Assembly: GCA_934091055.1 (NCBI GenBank)
Contig: CAKOKN010000001.1
Location: 62,001-126,000, forward strand
Reading direction: 5' to 3'
DNA length: 64,000 nucleotides
Source: an uncultured Bacilli bacterium
Lineage (GTDB): Bacteria > Bacillota_I > Bacilli_A > RF39 > UBA660
A program made the position numbers and the translations under genes. Below the pieces are notes generated by a model that was not told the DNA's origin, searched no databases, and worked only from the letters and a program-made list of their open reading frames with translations. Each line of letters opens with the position of its first letter. Positions within the stretch are counted from its first letter, which is position 1. Below are positions 43,790 through 52,937 of the stretch, one piece after another.

Positions 43790-45487
43790 ATGAAGAGAAA
43801 GATTTTACTTTTTGTTTTTAGCTTGATGATTTTTTTGATGGGAAGTTTTGGCGTGTCTGCTAAAACACTAGATGAAATAAAAGAACATAATAAAGAAGCA
43901 TTAGAAAATTATACTTTTGATTTTAAATATGCTAATTTAGATGATAGTATAGAACGTAATTTAGAATATTTAAGTAAAGATAATGAGTATATAGCTAATC
44001 ATCCTAATGAATATAAATATAGACTAAAATTTAGTTTTCTTAGTTATTTAGTGTTTAGAGATCTTAGTAGTATTTTAGATTATGACAATGTTATGGGTAT
44101 TGATATGAATTGCTTCTATAAAGGGGATAGTAAATATGTTGATGCTAATACTAGTGAAGTGGTAGATAGAGATCACTGTGATATTAGTATTTATTACAAT
44201 ACTACTGAAGACTATTATTCTACTACTATTTATGGTAACATAAGAGAAGTTAGTGGCGATGCATCTATTAGTAGGGAGGCTAGTAAGGTAGCTAGTGATT
44301 TATATGGAACACTAAATGTTGGAGATATTGATATGATTAATCACTTGGTTAACTATAAAACTGATACAACAACATTCTTTTCTTCAAAAAATGCTACTTT
44401 AGAATTTTCTAAGATTAAAAATGTAGTGGAGAAAAATCCAAAATTTGATATTTTTGTTGGTTTTGAAGAAACTAGACGTGGTATTGCTTTAACTGGTATA
44501 GCTAATGGTATATCTTATGTTAGTTATGATGGAGTTATATATGATTTTGCATTTGAAACTTTTTATCAGTCACAGTTTTATTTTGTTCCAGTAGGTACAA
44601 AAGAAGAAGATTATGCTAATGTATTATTAGATAAAATTAAAGATTATGTAAAAGATGACAGCGTAAATATTAGCATTGAAGAAGGCGGTAATGCTGATAG
44701 TGATTATGTTGATGTTTCAGAGATTATTACAGAGATAACAGATTTAACTGGAGAAGACTATTACAATATTATTGGTAGTGATTACGAGACTGAATATGCT
44801 AAACTAAAGGAAGACTGTCATATTGATGGTAATTCTTCTTATTGTAATAATGATGAAGGATATAATAAGACAAAGAATGTTATGCCAGCGAAGATATATA
44901 CTTTAAAAATAAATGGAGATAGTTATCAGATTGGTATTATACCAATGAGTGAAGAATATTCTAATAAGTATGGTGTTATATCTTCATTAGATAGTAAGAC
45001 AGGCATTATACTTAAGACTAAAAGTGGTAATGTACCATTAGATGCATCTTTAATAACAGAACTATATAATCTTAGTGAAGAAGAGGTTAATTTACTAAAG
45101 AATAATGGTTATACTAATATTAATGCTTATTCATTAAAGTTATATTCTAGTATACTTGATAAAGTTATTAATAAGTTTAATGGAGTAACTGAAGTTCTTA
45201 TTCCTTATAGTAATGATTACTCTAATAAGAATTTAAAGATGTTATATATTAAGGATAATAATGATATTGAAGTATATGATGTTGATACAGTTATGTATGA
45301 AGGTAATAAATACTTATCTTTTAAGACTAGTCATTTTAGTAATTATGTATTGGCTACTACTGATGGAGAGACAGTCAATCCTAATACTGGGGATAGTATA
45401 GTACTATATATGATTATATTAGCTTTAGGTGTTGTAGGTGTTATATTAATGACAATTATATTAAAGAAACAGAAGAAGATTGATTAA
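43790..45487 (+). CDS. Secreted protein with NPNTG cell-wall sorting signal
   Basis: The 565-residue protein has a signal peptide (ILLFVFSLMIFLMGSFGVSAK), a large extracellular region without a family I recognise, and a C-terminal sorting signal: NPNTGDS (about residue 530), a hydrophobic stretch and the tail KKQKKID. The motif differs from LPxTG and suggests a sortase of NPxTG preference or a relaxed one. GAGGAGG precedes the ATG. Confidence 0.82.
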   Translation: MKRKILLFVFSLMIFLMGSFGVSAKTLDEIKEHNKEALENYTFDFKYANLDDSIERNLEYLSKDNEYIANHPNEYKYRLKFSFLSYLVFRDLSSILDYDNVMGIDMNCFYKGDSKYVDANTSEVVDRDHCDISIYYNTTEDYYSTTIYGNIREVSGDASISREASKVASDLYGTLNVGDIDMINHLVNYKTDTTTFFSSKNATLEFSKIKNVVEKNPKFDIFVGFEETRRGIALTGIANGISYVSYDGVIYDFAFETFYQSQFYFVPVGTKEEDYANVLLDKIKDYVKDDSVNISIEEGGNADSDYVDVSEIITEITDLTGEDYYNIIGSDYETEYAKLKEDCHIDGNSSYCNNDEGYNKTKNVMPAKIYTLKINGDSYQIGIIPMSEEYSNKYGVISSLDSKTGIILKTKSGNVPLDASLITELYNLSEEEVNLLKNNGYTNINAYSLKLYSSILDKVINKFNGVTEVLIPYSNDYSNKNLKMLYIKDNNDIEVYDVDTVMYEGNKYLSFKTSHFSNYVLATTDGETVNPNTGDSIVLYMIILALGVVGVILMTIILKKQKKID

Positions 45488-45494
45488 TAAATAG

Positions 45495-45519
45495 AGATCA
45501 TACAGTAGTATGATCTTTT
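45495..45519 (+). terminator. Intrinsic terminator
   Basis: AGATCATAC (45495-45503), loop AGTA, GTATGATCT (45508-45516), then TTT. Confidence 0.85.
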
Positions 45520-45535
45520 ACTTTTAGCTATTTAT

Positions 45536-45592
45536 TTGACAAATATATTAGTTTGTGTTATAATAGAGCCCGTCTTTTTCAAAAAGGCGGAA
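45536..45592 (+). promoter_or_regulatory. Promoter and leader hairpin of 45605-46255
   Basis: TTGACA (45536-45541), 17 bases, TATAAT (45559-45564). In the short leader, CCGTCTT pairs with AAGGCGG (45570-45590 region) just before the binding site, a possible stabilising or regulatory hairpin. Confidence 0.7.
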
Positions 45593-45604
45593 AGAAGTGA
45601 AATT

Positions 45605-46255
45605 ATGAAACCTAATGGGCTGTTAAAGACTATGATGGCTTCGGTATTAACTTTAGGAATGATTACTAATGTAATCTATTATGATAATATTAATAAAAAA
45701 GAAAATGTGGTTCTTGATAGTGAACTTTATGAACCAGTAATATATGAGGGGAATTTGGTAAGTAATGATCTTGTAAGTACTGAAGATACTTCTAATGAAG
45801 CTACAGAAGAGACTGTAGTAGAAGAAGAACCGGTAGAAGAGAGAATTACGGTGTATGAAGATATGACAATGGAAGAGCTTGCTGAAAAGCTAGATAGAAC
45901 ATTATCTTCTGATTTGTCAGGTATGGGTTATACATTTGCTAGTTATTCAATAGAACTTGGAGTAGATCCTTATCTTGCAGTTGCTATTGCAATGCACGAG
46001 ACTGGTTGTACTTGGAACTGTTCTAAGTTAACTAAAGAATGTAATAACGTAGGTGGTCAAAAGGGTACTGGATGTGGTGAATACCAATCATTTGAATCCT
46101 TAGATGCTGGTATTTATGGATTTATTGCAAACATTAAAAATAAATATGTTGATTATGGTCTTATGACTGCTGAAGCAATGAACCCTAAGTATGCAGAGGA
46201 TCCTACTTGGTCTTCTAAAGTTAATAATTATATTGAAAAAATAAGAAATAGTTAA
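45605..46255 (+). CDS. Glucosaminidase/lysozyme-like exported protein
   Basis: The 216-residue protein has an N-terminal hydrophobic segment (LLKTMMASVLTLGMITNVIYY), an acidic linker, and a C-terminal domain with ELGVDPYLAVAIAMHETGCTW, CNNVGG and a GIYGFIANI segment typical of glucosaminidase-like (GH73/lysozyme fold) domains, with Glu in MHETG the likely acid. It should cut peptidoglycan glycan strands. The ATG at 45605 is chosen because the longer frame reads through the promoter. Confidence 0.85.
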   Translation: MKPNGLLKTMMASVLTLGMITNVIYYDNINKKENVVLDSELYEPVIYEGNLVSNDLVSTEDTSNEATEETVVEEEPVEERITVYEDMTMEELAEKLDRTLSSDLSGMGYTFASYSIELGVDPYLAVAIAMHETGCTWNCSKLTKECNNVGGQKGTGCGEYQSFESLDAGIYGFIANIKNKYVDYGLMTAEAMNPKYAEDPTWSSKVNNYIEKIRNS

Positions 46256-46257
46256 AT

Positions 46258-46286
46258 AAAAGGAGCACTATAGAAGTGCTTCTTTT
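46258..46286. terminator. Bidirectional terminator
   Basis: AAAAGGAGCACT (46258-46269) pairs with AGTGCTTCTTTT (46275-46286, one G-U). Serves the + strand glucosaminidase gene and the - strand export gene. Confidence 0.85.
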
Positions 46287-46301
46287 ATGATATATTAATA
46301 T

Positions 46302-46799
46302 TTAATGGATTATTTTATCTAAAATACCATATGATAAAATACTCATAATTATACTAGCTAATATTACTCCAAGCATTATGCTAACAAATGCTTTCTTTTT
46401 ATTTAGATTAAGTAGTACTGCTAGTCCTGCACCAGTCCAAGCACCAGTACCAGGCAGTGGTATACCTACGAATAATAATAGACCTAAGTAACCATATTTT
46501 TCAATTTGTCCTTTTTTGGATAATATTTTCTTTTCTAATTTAGAAATTAATTTATTTAGTTTTTTTGACTTTTTAAGAAAGTTAAATACTTTATCTAAAA
46601 ATAAGAGTACTAGTGGAATAGGTAGTGTATTTCCTACTATACTAATAAGATAAGCAGGGACAAAGTCCATTTTTAGTAGAGCAGCTGCAAGTAGTCCTCC
46701 TCTTAATTCTAATAATGGCATCATTGATATTATAAATACTATAACTTCTTTACCTAGGCCTCCAAAGGCGTCAACTAGTGCTTTTACTAATCCATCCAT
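46302..46799 (-). CDS. Small multidrug-export family membrane protein (COG2426-like)
   Basis: The 165-residue protein has about four hydrophobic segments and the pattern ISMMPLLELRGGLLAAAL and FVGIPLPGTGAWTGAGLAVLL, known from the putative small multidrug export family. Transport activity is not established for the family. It is one of only two minus-strand genes here, between the two surface-protein genes. Confidence 0.88.
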   Translation of the reverse strand: MDGLVKALVDAFGGLGKEVIVFIISMMPLLELRGGLLAAALLKMDFVPAYLISIVGNTLPIPLVLLFLDKVFNFLKKSKKLNKLISKLEKKILSKKGQIEKYGYLGLLLFVGIPLPGTGAWTGAGLAVLLNLNKKKAFVSIMLGVILASIIMSILSYGILDKIIH

Positions 46800-46881
46800 T
46801 TAATCACATCCTAACTTCTATCATTATAATATAATCTTTAAATATATGTCAATAATATTTGATTTGATTGTTAAATTATTC

Positions 46882-46910
46882 TTGAAAATTGTAAATAATT
46901 ATATTATAAT
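46882..46910 (+). promoter_or_regulatory. Promoter of thioester adhesin
   Basis: TTGAAA (46882-46887), 17 bases, TATAAT (46905-46910), 25 bases before the ATG. Confidence 0.8.
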
Positions 46911-46935
46911 TATGATATATGATAGGAGTGTAGAT

Positions 46936-48831
46936 ATGGAAAAGAAGGTTAAGATATTATTTGAATGTTTATTTATCTTTATATTATCGTTATTTATTAT
47001 AATGGGAGTAGATAGAGTAGATGCTGCGGAAGTAGTACAAGGTAAAATAGTTAAAAAATTGGAGAGTTCCCAAAGTGATATTATGGGAACTGGTAGTTTA
47101 TCCTTTACTAGAAAAAAAGCAGTTGACAGCGAAGGAAATGAATATATAGCTTATTGTATACAGCCAACGGTTGCATTTTCAGTAGATGCTTCTTGTACTA
47201 AAATGGATACAACTTGGTCTGAACTGTTTCGTTCTAAAATAAGTTATATTTTATCCTATTATGATAGAATTGATTTTTCTCAAAAAAAACATCTAAATGA
47301 AGAATTATCTCATAAAGAATATTTTATAACACAAATGGCTCTTTGGTATTTACTTCGTAATTGTCAAACAACTGGTACTTACAGATGCTCTGCTACTGAT
47401 TGGAGGACATTTAATAATTTTGAATTTAATTTTGACACACCAAAACTTTCAACTTATGCTAGTGTAAGCAATGATGTAGCTATTCAAATTGCTAATATAA
47501 TAAAAGGAACAAATACTGTTGCAACTATTCCGACAGCAAGTATTAAATTAAATGCTAATAATATATCTTTTAAAAGAGATGGAGATTATTATGTTAGTTC
47601 GGCAATTAGTGTTACTGCGGTAAATATAGAGGGAGGACACACTGTTACTTTATTGAATGCACCTAGTGGTACAATTGTTACTGATGGTAGTGGCACATCT
47701 AGAACTAAGTTTGGGGTAAATGAAATCTTTTATGTTAAGGTTCCTACTTCAGCAGTTAGTTCAGTTACTAATATTAAGTTTTCTCTTAAGACAGATGCTC
47801 AAAGTAATAGAATATATGATCCATATGGTTATGACTGTGCTGGCGGAGCTCAAGATATAACTATAATTAAACCTAGAGTAATTCCAGTTACTGATAAAGT
47901 TGATTTTTCTTTGACAGTTAATAGTGCTAGAATATCTAAAATTGATTTAACTAGTAAAAAAGAATTACCTGGAGCTCATTTAATGGTTAAGGACTCTGAT
48001 GGTAATGTAATAGATGAATGGATCTCTACTGATAAGCCACATTATATTACAGATTTAAAACCTGGTGAGTATACACTTATTGAAACTATAGCACCAGATG
48101 GATATACACTTAGTACTGAGGAACAGAAGTTTACTATTACAGATGGAGGAGATATTCCTACTATATATATGACTAATGATAAAACTAAAGTTAGTATTAG
48201 TAAGGTTTCAATGACTTCTAATGAGGAGTTACCAGGAGCATATCTTGCTCTAAAAGATAGTAATGGTAAATTAATAGAGGAATGGAAGTCAGAAGGAGAG
48301 CCACACGTAATATATGGTCTTATAAAGGGTGAGTATTATATTACTGAGACTATAGCTCCTGATGGTTATATACTTAGTGAAGAGACTACTAAAGTTGTTA
48401 TTAAGGAAGATGGAACAGCAGATCCTGTTGTTATGAAAAATGAAATTACTAGAGTAGAAATTAGTAAGCAAGACGCTACTACTGGTAAAGAATTAGCTGG
48501 TGCTCATTTAATACTAAAAGATAGTGAAGATAGGATAGTAGAAGAATGGGATTCAACTGAGGAGGCACATGTAATTACAGGACTTTTAACAGAAAAAGAA
48601 TACACTCTTATTGAAACTATAGCACCAGAGGGATATGAAGTTAATCCAGAAAGTGTAAAATTTACTATTCAAAAAGATGGAACAGTAGATAAAGTAATTA
48701 TGAAGAATGATCGTATTCCAGAACAAGTTCCTACAGGGGATATGTTAGTAACAGTAATTTCTGTTATTGCAGTATTAGGACTTGGAGTGGGTTATTACTT
48801 TTATAAGAAAAGATCAGAAGTGAAAATATAA
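46936..48831 (+). CDS. Thioester- and Cna-B-domain surface adhesin
   Basis: The 631-residue protein has a signal peptide (about 7-31), a thioester domain with C74 in AYCIQP and the partner motif TQMALWYLL near residue 132, then three SpaA/Cna-B-type repeats (about 328-410, 416-500, 505-590), each with a Lys in [SV]xISK, ELPGA or ELAGA and a Glu in ETIAPxGY that can form an isopeptide bond. It ends with QVPTGD, a hydrophobic helix and KKRSEVKI, a sortase signal variant. Such proteins bind host surfaces covalently. The ATG follows AGGAGTGT. Confidence 0.93.
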   Translation: MEKKVKILFECLFIFILSLFIIMGVDRVDAAEVVQGKIVKKLESSQSDIMGTGSLSFTRKKAVDSEGNEYIAYCIQPTVAFSVDASCTKMDTTWSELFRSKISYILSYYDRIDFSQKKHLNEELSHKEYFITQMALWYLLRNCQTTGTYRCSATDWRTFNNFEFNFDTPKLSTYASVSNDVAIQIANIIKGTNTVATIPTASIKLNANNISFKRDGDYYVSSAISVTAVNIEGGHTVTLLNAPSGTIVTDGSGTSRTKFGVNEIFYVKVPTSAVSSVTNIKFSLKTDAQSNRIYDPYGYDCAGGAQDITIIKPRVIPVTDKVDFSLTVNSARISKIDLTSKKELPGAHLMVKDSDGNVIDEWISTDKPHYITDLKPGEYTLIETIAPDGYTLSTEEQKFTITDGGDIPTIYMTNDKTKVSISKVSMTSNEELPGAYLALKDSNGKLIEEWKSEGEPHVIYGLIKGEYYITETIAPDGYILSEETTKVVIKEDGTADPVVMKNEITRVEISKQDATTGKELAGAHLILKDSEDRIVEEWDSTEEAHVITGLLTEKEYTLIETIAPEGYEVNPESVKFTIQKDGTVDKVIMKNDRIPEQVPTGDMLVTVISVIAVLGLGVGYYFYKKRSEVKI

Positions 48832-48851
48832 GACTTTTGGTCTTTTTTTCT
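48830..48851 (+). terminator. Intrinsic terminator
   Basis: AAGAC (48830-48834), loop TTTTG, GTCTT (48840-48844) and a T-run. Confidence 0.8.
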
Positions 48852-48885
48852 TTTATAATATTATAATTAAATATAGAGATATCAA

Positions 48886-48914
48886 TTGATTTTTTGATAT
48901 TTTTAGTGTATAAT
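48886..48914 (+). promoter_or_regulatory. pgsA-like/serS promoter
   Basis: TTGATT (48886-48891), 17 bases, TATAAT (48909-48914). An ATATCAA/TTGATAT inverted repeat overlaps the -35 region and could be an operator. Confidence 0.75.
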
Positions 48915-48933
48915 CTTAGTGTGAGGAATAATT

Positions 48934-49584
48934 ATGAAACTAAAAATTAAAAAGGCTATACCTAATATAATTACTATGTCGAGAATTATAGCTATAATAA
49001 TGGGAATGATATATTTCATTAAAAACAAATTTTTGTTTTCAATTCTTTTTTATGCTTACGGAGCAATATCGGATATGTTCGATGGTTATTTTGCTAGAAA
49101 ATTAGATGCTTATTCTAATTTTGGTAAGTATTTAGATGCCATAAGTGATAAACTATATCTTTTATCAATAATTATTTTATCAATAATTAAAGGTAATTAT
49201 TTTGTAATTATTCCTGCAATAATGGAAGCTATAATATCGATTATTAATTATATAACAATAATTAAAAGAAAAAATGTTTATACTGAAAGAGTAGGTAAGT
49301 TTAAGACTGCAGTTGAGTTTCCTATGATGATAACTGCTCTTTTGGCAACTAAAGTAAATGGCTTTTATTATATATTTATAGTATTATTTATATTAACGTT
49401 GTATTTTCAAATACAGAGTATTATGGCATATATAAATCAATTAAATAATAAGACTAAAGAAGTTAATGTTAGTTTTAAAGATAAAAAAGTATATGAAAAA
49501 GTTATATTATTACTTAAAGAATTTGTTTCATATATAATACATCCAGTAATAATTAAGTGGGGAGATAGAAATGATAGATATTAA
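48934..49584 (+). CDS. pgsA: CDP-alcohol phosphatidyltransferase
   Basis: The 216-residue membrane protein begins KAIPNIITMSRIIAI and has the family motif D-x2-DG-x2-AR-x8-G-x3-D-x3-D: SDMFDGYFARKLDAY and FGKYLDAISDK. Such enzymes make phosphatidylglycerophosphate or cardiolipin. The N-terminus favours PgsA, but a cardiolipin synthase or another CDP-alcohol transferase is possible. The C-terminal 40 residues are extra. It overlaps serS by 14 bases. Confidence 0.85.
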   Translation: MKLKIKKAIPNIITMSRIIAIIMGMIYFIKNKFLFSILFYAYGAISDMFDGYFARKLDAYSNFGKYLDAISDKLYLLSIIILSIIKGNYFVIIPAIMEAIISIINYITIIKRKNVYTERVGKFKTAVEFPMMITALLATKVNGFYYIFIVLFILTLYFQIQSIMAYINQLNNKTKEVNVSFKDKKVYEKVILLLKEFVSYIIHPVIIKWGDRNDRY

Positions 49585-50863
49585 TATAATTAGAAATAAT
49601 AGAAATTTAGTAGAAGAAAATATTAAAAAAAAGTTTCAAGATGAGAAGTTACCTTTAGTTGGAGAGATACTTTCTATTGATGAGAGAGTTAGAAAACTAA
49701 AGATAGAGGGAGATAATTTAAGAAAAGAGAGAAATACTATTAGTAGTGAAATTGGTCTTTTAATGAGAGATAAGAAAAAGGAAGAGGCAGAAGATAAGAA
49801 AAAACTAGTAATAGATATTAATAATAAATTAGTAGATATTGAAAAAGAAGAAGAAGAATTATCTACTAGTTTGAGAGAAAAGATGATGCTTATTCCTCAG
49901 ATTATAGCTGATAGTGTTCCTATTGGAAAAGATGATAGTGAGAATGTTGAATTAGAAAGATTTGGAGAACCTTTTGTTCCAGATTATGAAATTCCTTATC
50001 ACGCAGATATTTGTGAATTATTTAATGGGTTAGATAAAGATAGCGCTGGTAGAACTAGCGGTAATGGTTTTTATTATTTAATAGGTGATATTGCTAGGCT
50101 TCACGAAGCTACTATTGCGTATGCTAGAGATTTTATGATTAATAAGGGATTTACTTATTGTATTCCTCCATTTATGATTAGAAGTGATGTAGTAAATGGT
50201 GTTATGTCTTTTGCTGAAATGGATGCTATGATGTATAAGATAGAAGGAGAAGATTTATATTTAATTGGTACTTCTGAACATTCTATGATAGGTAAGTTTA
50301 AAGGTCAATTAATTGATGAAAAGAAATTACCTATTGCTATGACTTCTTATTCTCCTTGCTTTAGAAAAGAAGTTGGGGCTCACGGAATAGAAGAGAGAGG
50401 ATTATATAGAGTACATCAATTTGAAAAACAAGAGATGGTAGTTTTGTGTAAACCAGAAGACTCTGAAGAATGGTATAATAAGATGCTTGGTTATACAGTA
50501 GAGTTTTTTAGAAGTTTAGATATTCCTGTTAGAACACTAGAGTGTTGTAGTGGTGATTTAGCTGACTTAAAAGTTAAGTCTTGCGATGTTGAAGCTTGGA
50601 GTCCAAGACAACAGAAATATTTTGAAGTAGGTTCTTGTAGTACACTAGGAGATGCTCAAGCTAGAAGACTTGGAATTAGAATGAAGACAGAAGAAGGAAA
50701 TAAATACTTAGCAACTTTAAATAATACAGTAATAGCTAGTCCGAGATCACTTATTGCTTTATTAGAATGCTCTTATCAAAGAGATGGTAGTATTAAGATA
50801 CCTAAAGTTCTACAACCATATATGGGTGGAGTAGAAGTTATTAGACCTAAAAATAATAAATAA
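49571..50863 (+). CDS. serS: Seryl-tRNA synthetase
   Basis: The 430-residue enzyme has the N-terminal coiled-coil arm (about residues 30-100) that recognises tRNA-Ser and the class II core: TSEHSMIG, CFRKEVGAHG..GLYRVHQFEKQE, and the C-terminal LATLNNTVIASPRSLIALLE. It charges tRNA-Ser. GGGGAGATAG precedes the ATG. It ends the operon before a terminator. Confidence 0.97.
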   Translation: MIDINIIRNNRNLVEENIKKKFQDEKLPLVGEILSIDERVRKLKIEGDNLRKERNTISSEIGLLMRDKKKEEAEDKKKLVIDINNKLVDIEKEEEELSTSLREKMMLIPQIIADSVPIGKDDSENVELERFGEPFVPDYEIPYHADICELFNGLDKDSAGRTSGNGFYYLIGDIARLHEATIAYARDFMINKGFTYCIPPFMIRSDVVNGVMSFAEMDAMMYKIEGEDLYLIGTSEHSMIGKFKGQLIDEKKLPIAMTSYSPCFRKEVGAHGIEERGLYRVHQFEKQEMVVLCKPEDSEEWYNKMLGYTVEFFRSLDIPVRTLECCSGDLADLKVKSCDVEAWSPRQQKYFEVGSCSTLGDAQARRLGIRMKTEEGNKYLATLNNTVIASPRSLIALLECSYQRDGSIKIPKVLQPYMGGVEVIRPKNNK

Positions 50864-50873
50864 TAATATAAAG

Positions 50874-50902
50874 AATTATAGTTTTAACACTATAATTTTT
50901 TT
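50874..50902 (+). terminator. Intrinsic terminator after serS
   Basis: AATTATAGT (50874-50882) pairs with ACTATAATT (50889-50897), then T-run. Confidence 0.85.
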
Positions 50903-50907
50903 AATAG

Positions 50908-50936
50908 TTGTACTTTTTATTTAGATTTGATATAAT
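50908..50936 (+). promoter_or_regulatory. Promoter of 50961-51389
   Basis: TTGTAC (50908-50913), 17 bases, TATAAT (50931-50936). Confidence 0.75.
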
Positions 50937-50960
50937 TATGTAGAGTATAAGGGAGGATAA

Positions 50961-51389
50961 ATGAATAGATTATATAGATTTTTTTATGGAAGATATGGTA
51001 CTGATGAATTATATAAATTTTTACTTATATTATGTTTAATTATACTTATAATTAATTTATTTATTAATAATTTAGTACTTAGAATTATTGAATATGTTAT
51101 TTTTGCTTTTACTATATATAGATGTCTTTCTAAAGATAAAAGAAGAAGAAGTATAGAAAATAGAAGATATTTAGATCTTAAAAATAAGATAGTTAAGTAT
51201 TATTTATTTCAAAAGAGGAAATATAAAGATAGAAATACACATATGTATAAGAAGTGCCCTAAATGTCATCAAAGGGTTAGATTACCTTTAAAGAAGGGCA
51301 AACATACTGTTAAATGTCCTAGTTGTGGTAATAAGTTTGATGTTACTTGTCGTAGAGATGAAAAAATTAAGGTAGAAATAGTAAAATAG
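50961..51389 (+). CDS. Membrane protein with zinc-ribbon tail
   Basis: The 142-residue protein has two hydrophobic segments (about 19-35 and 38-56), a basic linker and a C-terminal zinc ribbon: CPKCHQRVRLP and CPSCGNKFDV. The arrangement is common in small Firmicutes membrane proteins of unknown role. GGGAGG precedes the ATG. It is probably transcribed alone. Confidence 0.75.
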   Translation: MNRLYRFFYGRYGTDELYKFLLILCLIILIINLFINNLVLRIIEYVIFAFTIYRCLSKDKRRRSIENRRYLDLKNKIVKYYLFQKRKYKDRNTHMYKKCPKCHQRVRLPLKKGKHTVKCPSCGNKFDVTCRRDEKIKVEIVK

Positions 51390-51404
51390 ATTTATAATAA
51401 ATAC

Positions 51405-51433
51405 TTGAAAAAAAATTAAAATTATAGTATATT
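51405..51433 (+). promoter_or_regulatory. Promoter of 51456-52925
   Basis: TTGAAA (51405-51410), 17 bases, TATATT (51428-51433). Confidence 0.65.
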
Positions 51434-51455
51434 TGATATATAGTAGGAGGATGTT

Positions 51456-52013
51456 ATGAAGGATAAGATTAAGAGTTTGGTTAATAAAAAATATTTTATA
51501 GTTATTTTGATTATTGCTTTAATGGCTCTAGTGGTAGTTGCTGGTACATATGCTTGGTTTACTTGGCAAAGTACTGAGAATACTACTCTTACTATGACAA
51601 TAGGAGAAATAGCTAGTGTAACTTTTGATGGAGGCCCTGATATTGATACTTCTAGTCTTGCTCCAGTATTTTACTATAATGAGGGAGAAGTTACTAATAT
51701 TTCAATAACTAATAAAGCTACTTCTAGTGTTACATTTAATATTGGACTTAGTGTTACATCTATTCCTAATGAACTTAAAAGTAGTAGTTTTAAGTATGTT
51801 TTAGTGGATGCTAGTAATAATCAATTAGCTACTGGTAATCTTATGAATGCTAGTAATAATAACACTTTAGATATTTATTCTGGTACTCTTCCTAGTGGAG
51901 TGTCTACTTATAAATTTTATATTTATATAGATGCTAATATGGAAAATAGTCTAGATATGATGAACTATCATAATTTTAAAGCTACACTTACGGTAGGAGC
52001 TACTGGCAATTAA
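51456..52013 (+). CDS. TasA/camelysin-like exported protein
   Basis: The 185-residue protein has an N-terminal hydrophobic segment (about 14-33) ending VVAGTYAWFTWQS, like the processing region of SipW-dependent fibre proteins, then a beta-rich extracellular domain with EGEVTNISITNKATSS. It is a paralogue in design of the protein at 39082-39693. GTAGGAGGAT precedes the ATG. Fibre formation is inference. Confidence 0.65.
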   Translation: MKDKIKSLVNKKYFIVILIIALMALVVVAGTYAWFTWQSTENTTLTMTIGEIASVTFDGGPDIDTSSLAPVFYYNEGEVTNISITNKATSSVTFNIGLSVTSIPNELKSSSFKYVLVDASNNQLATGNLMNASNNNTLDIYSGTLPSGVSTYKFYIYIDANMENSLDMMNYHNFKATLTVGATGN

Positions 52014-52040
52014 TTAAAGAAGAAAGAAAGAGGTTAAATA

Positions 52041-52925
52041 ATGAATGATCAAGAATTAATGATGAGAGAAAAAATATTAAAGAGAGAAAAGACTGATACA
52101 ATAATTGCTTATTTTTTAGTGGTGATACTACTTGCTTGTATATTATTTATGGTTTATATTAAATTTATTAGGACAGAAGATAATACTAATGTTACAGATA
52201 ATGTTATTAGTAGTGTTATTACTTTGGATAATATATCTACTTCACTTACTAATAGTAGTCTTGCTAATAGATATAAAAATGATGGAGCAACTTTTAGTAC
52301 TTCTATTTCAGATAATTTACTTAATGTTTCTTATGTTAAAGAAGATGTTAATATTAATTTAAATATACCTTTAGTGGGTAATGAACTTCAAATTAATTTT
52401 GATGGTACTAATGATGATATTATTACAGAGATATATAAAGAAATTGCTAGTATAGTATGTGTATATTATGGTAATAGTGATCAAGTATGTAGAAATACAA
52501 TTGATAGTATTAATGATAGTAGTACTACTAGTGGTATAAGATTTAGTACATCTGGTGATACTAAAAGTGTATATATAGATATTACTAAGAGTGTTGATAC
52601 TAATAGTACTGTTTCATATAATACTCAGACTATAGTAGATATTCAAAATACTGATTATACTCTTACTATAAATCAAGTTAAAGTTAGTAATATAGAAGTT
52701 AATACTAGTGATAGTGATATTAAATTTAGTGGTAAATTAGAAAATATTAGTGGAGACTCTAATATTAAAGTAGTGGTAAGATTATATGCAGATGATACTA
52801 ATTCAATAGCAGAAGAAACTAAAGAACTTGCTAGTACAGATACTAGTTTTGAAGTAGTATTTACTTTAGATGATAATCTTAAATTAGATAATATTAAGAA
52901 ATATAGTATTGATATTGTAAGATAG
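52041..52925 (+). CDS. Membrane-anchored exported protein
   Basis: The 294-residue protein has one membrane helix (about residues 22-42) and a Ser/Thr/Asn-rich outside part; its last 90 residues (VSNIEVNTSDSDIKFSGKLE onward) look like a FxLYD-type beta domain. Not otherwise recognised. It lies 27 bases after the TasA-like gene, so the two probably form a surface operon. AGAGGTT precedes the ATG. Confidence 0.6.
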   Translation: MNDQELMMREKILKREKTDTIIAYFLVVILLACILFMVYIKFIRTEDNTNVTDNVISSVITLDNISTSLTNSSLANRYKNDGATFSTSISDNLLNVSYVKEDVNINLNIPLVGNELQINFDGTNDDIITEIYKEIASIVCVYYGNSDQVCRNTIDSINDSSTTSGIRFSTSGDTKSVYIDITKSVDTNSTVSYNTQTIVDIQNTDYTLTINQVKVSNIEVNTSDSDIKFSGKLENISGDSNIKVVVRLYADDTNSIAEETKELASTDTSFEVVFTLDDNLKLDNIKKYSIDIVR

Positions 52926-52937
52926 GTGATTAATAAT

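Noticed and set aside
48832..49570. T-box leader for serS
   Set aside because: serS is translated from an overlap with the phosphatidyltransferase gene; no T-box sequence or specifier hairpin lies before either gene.
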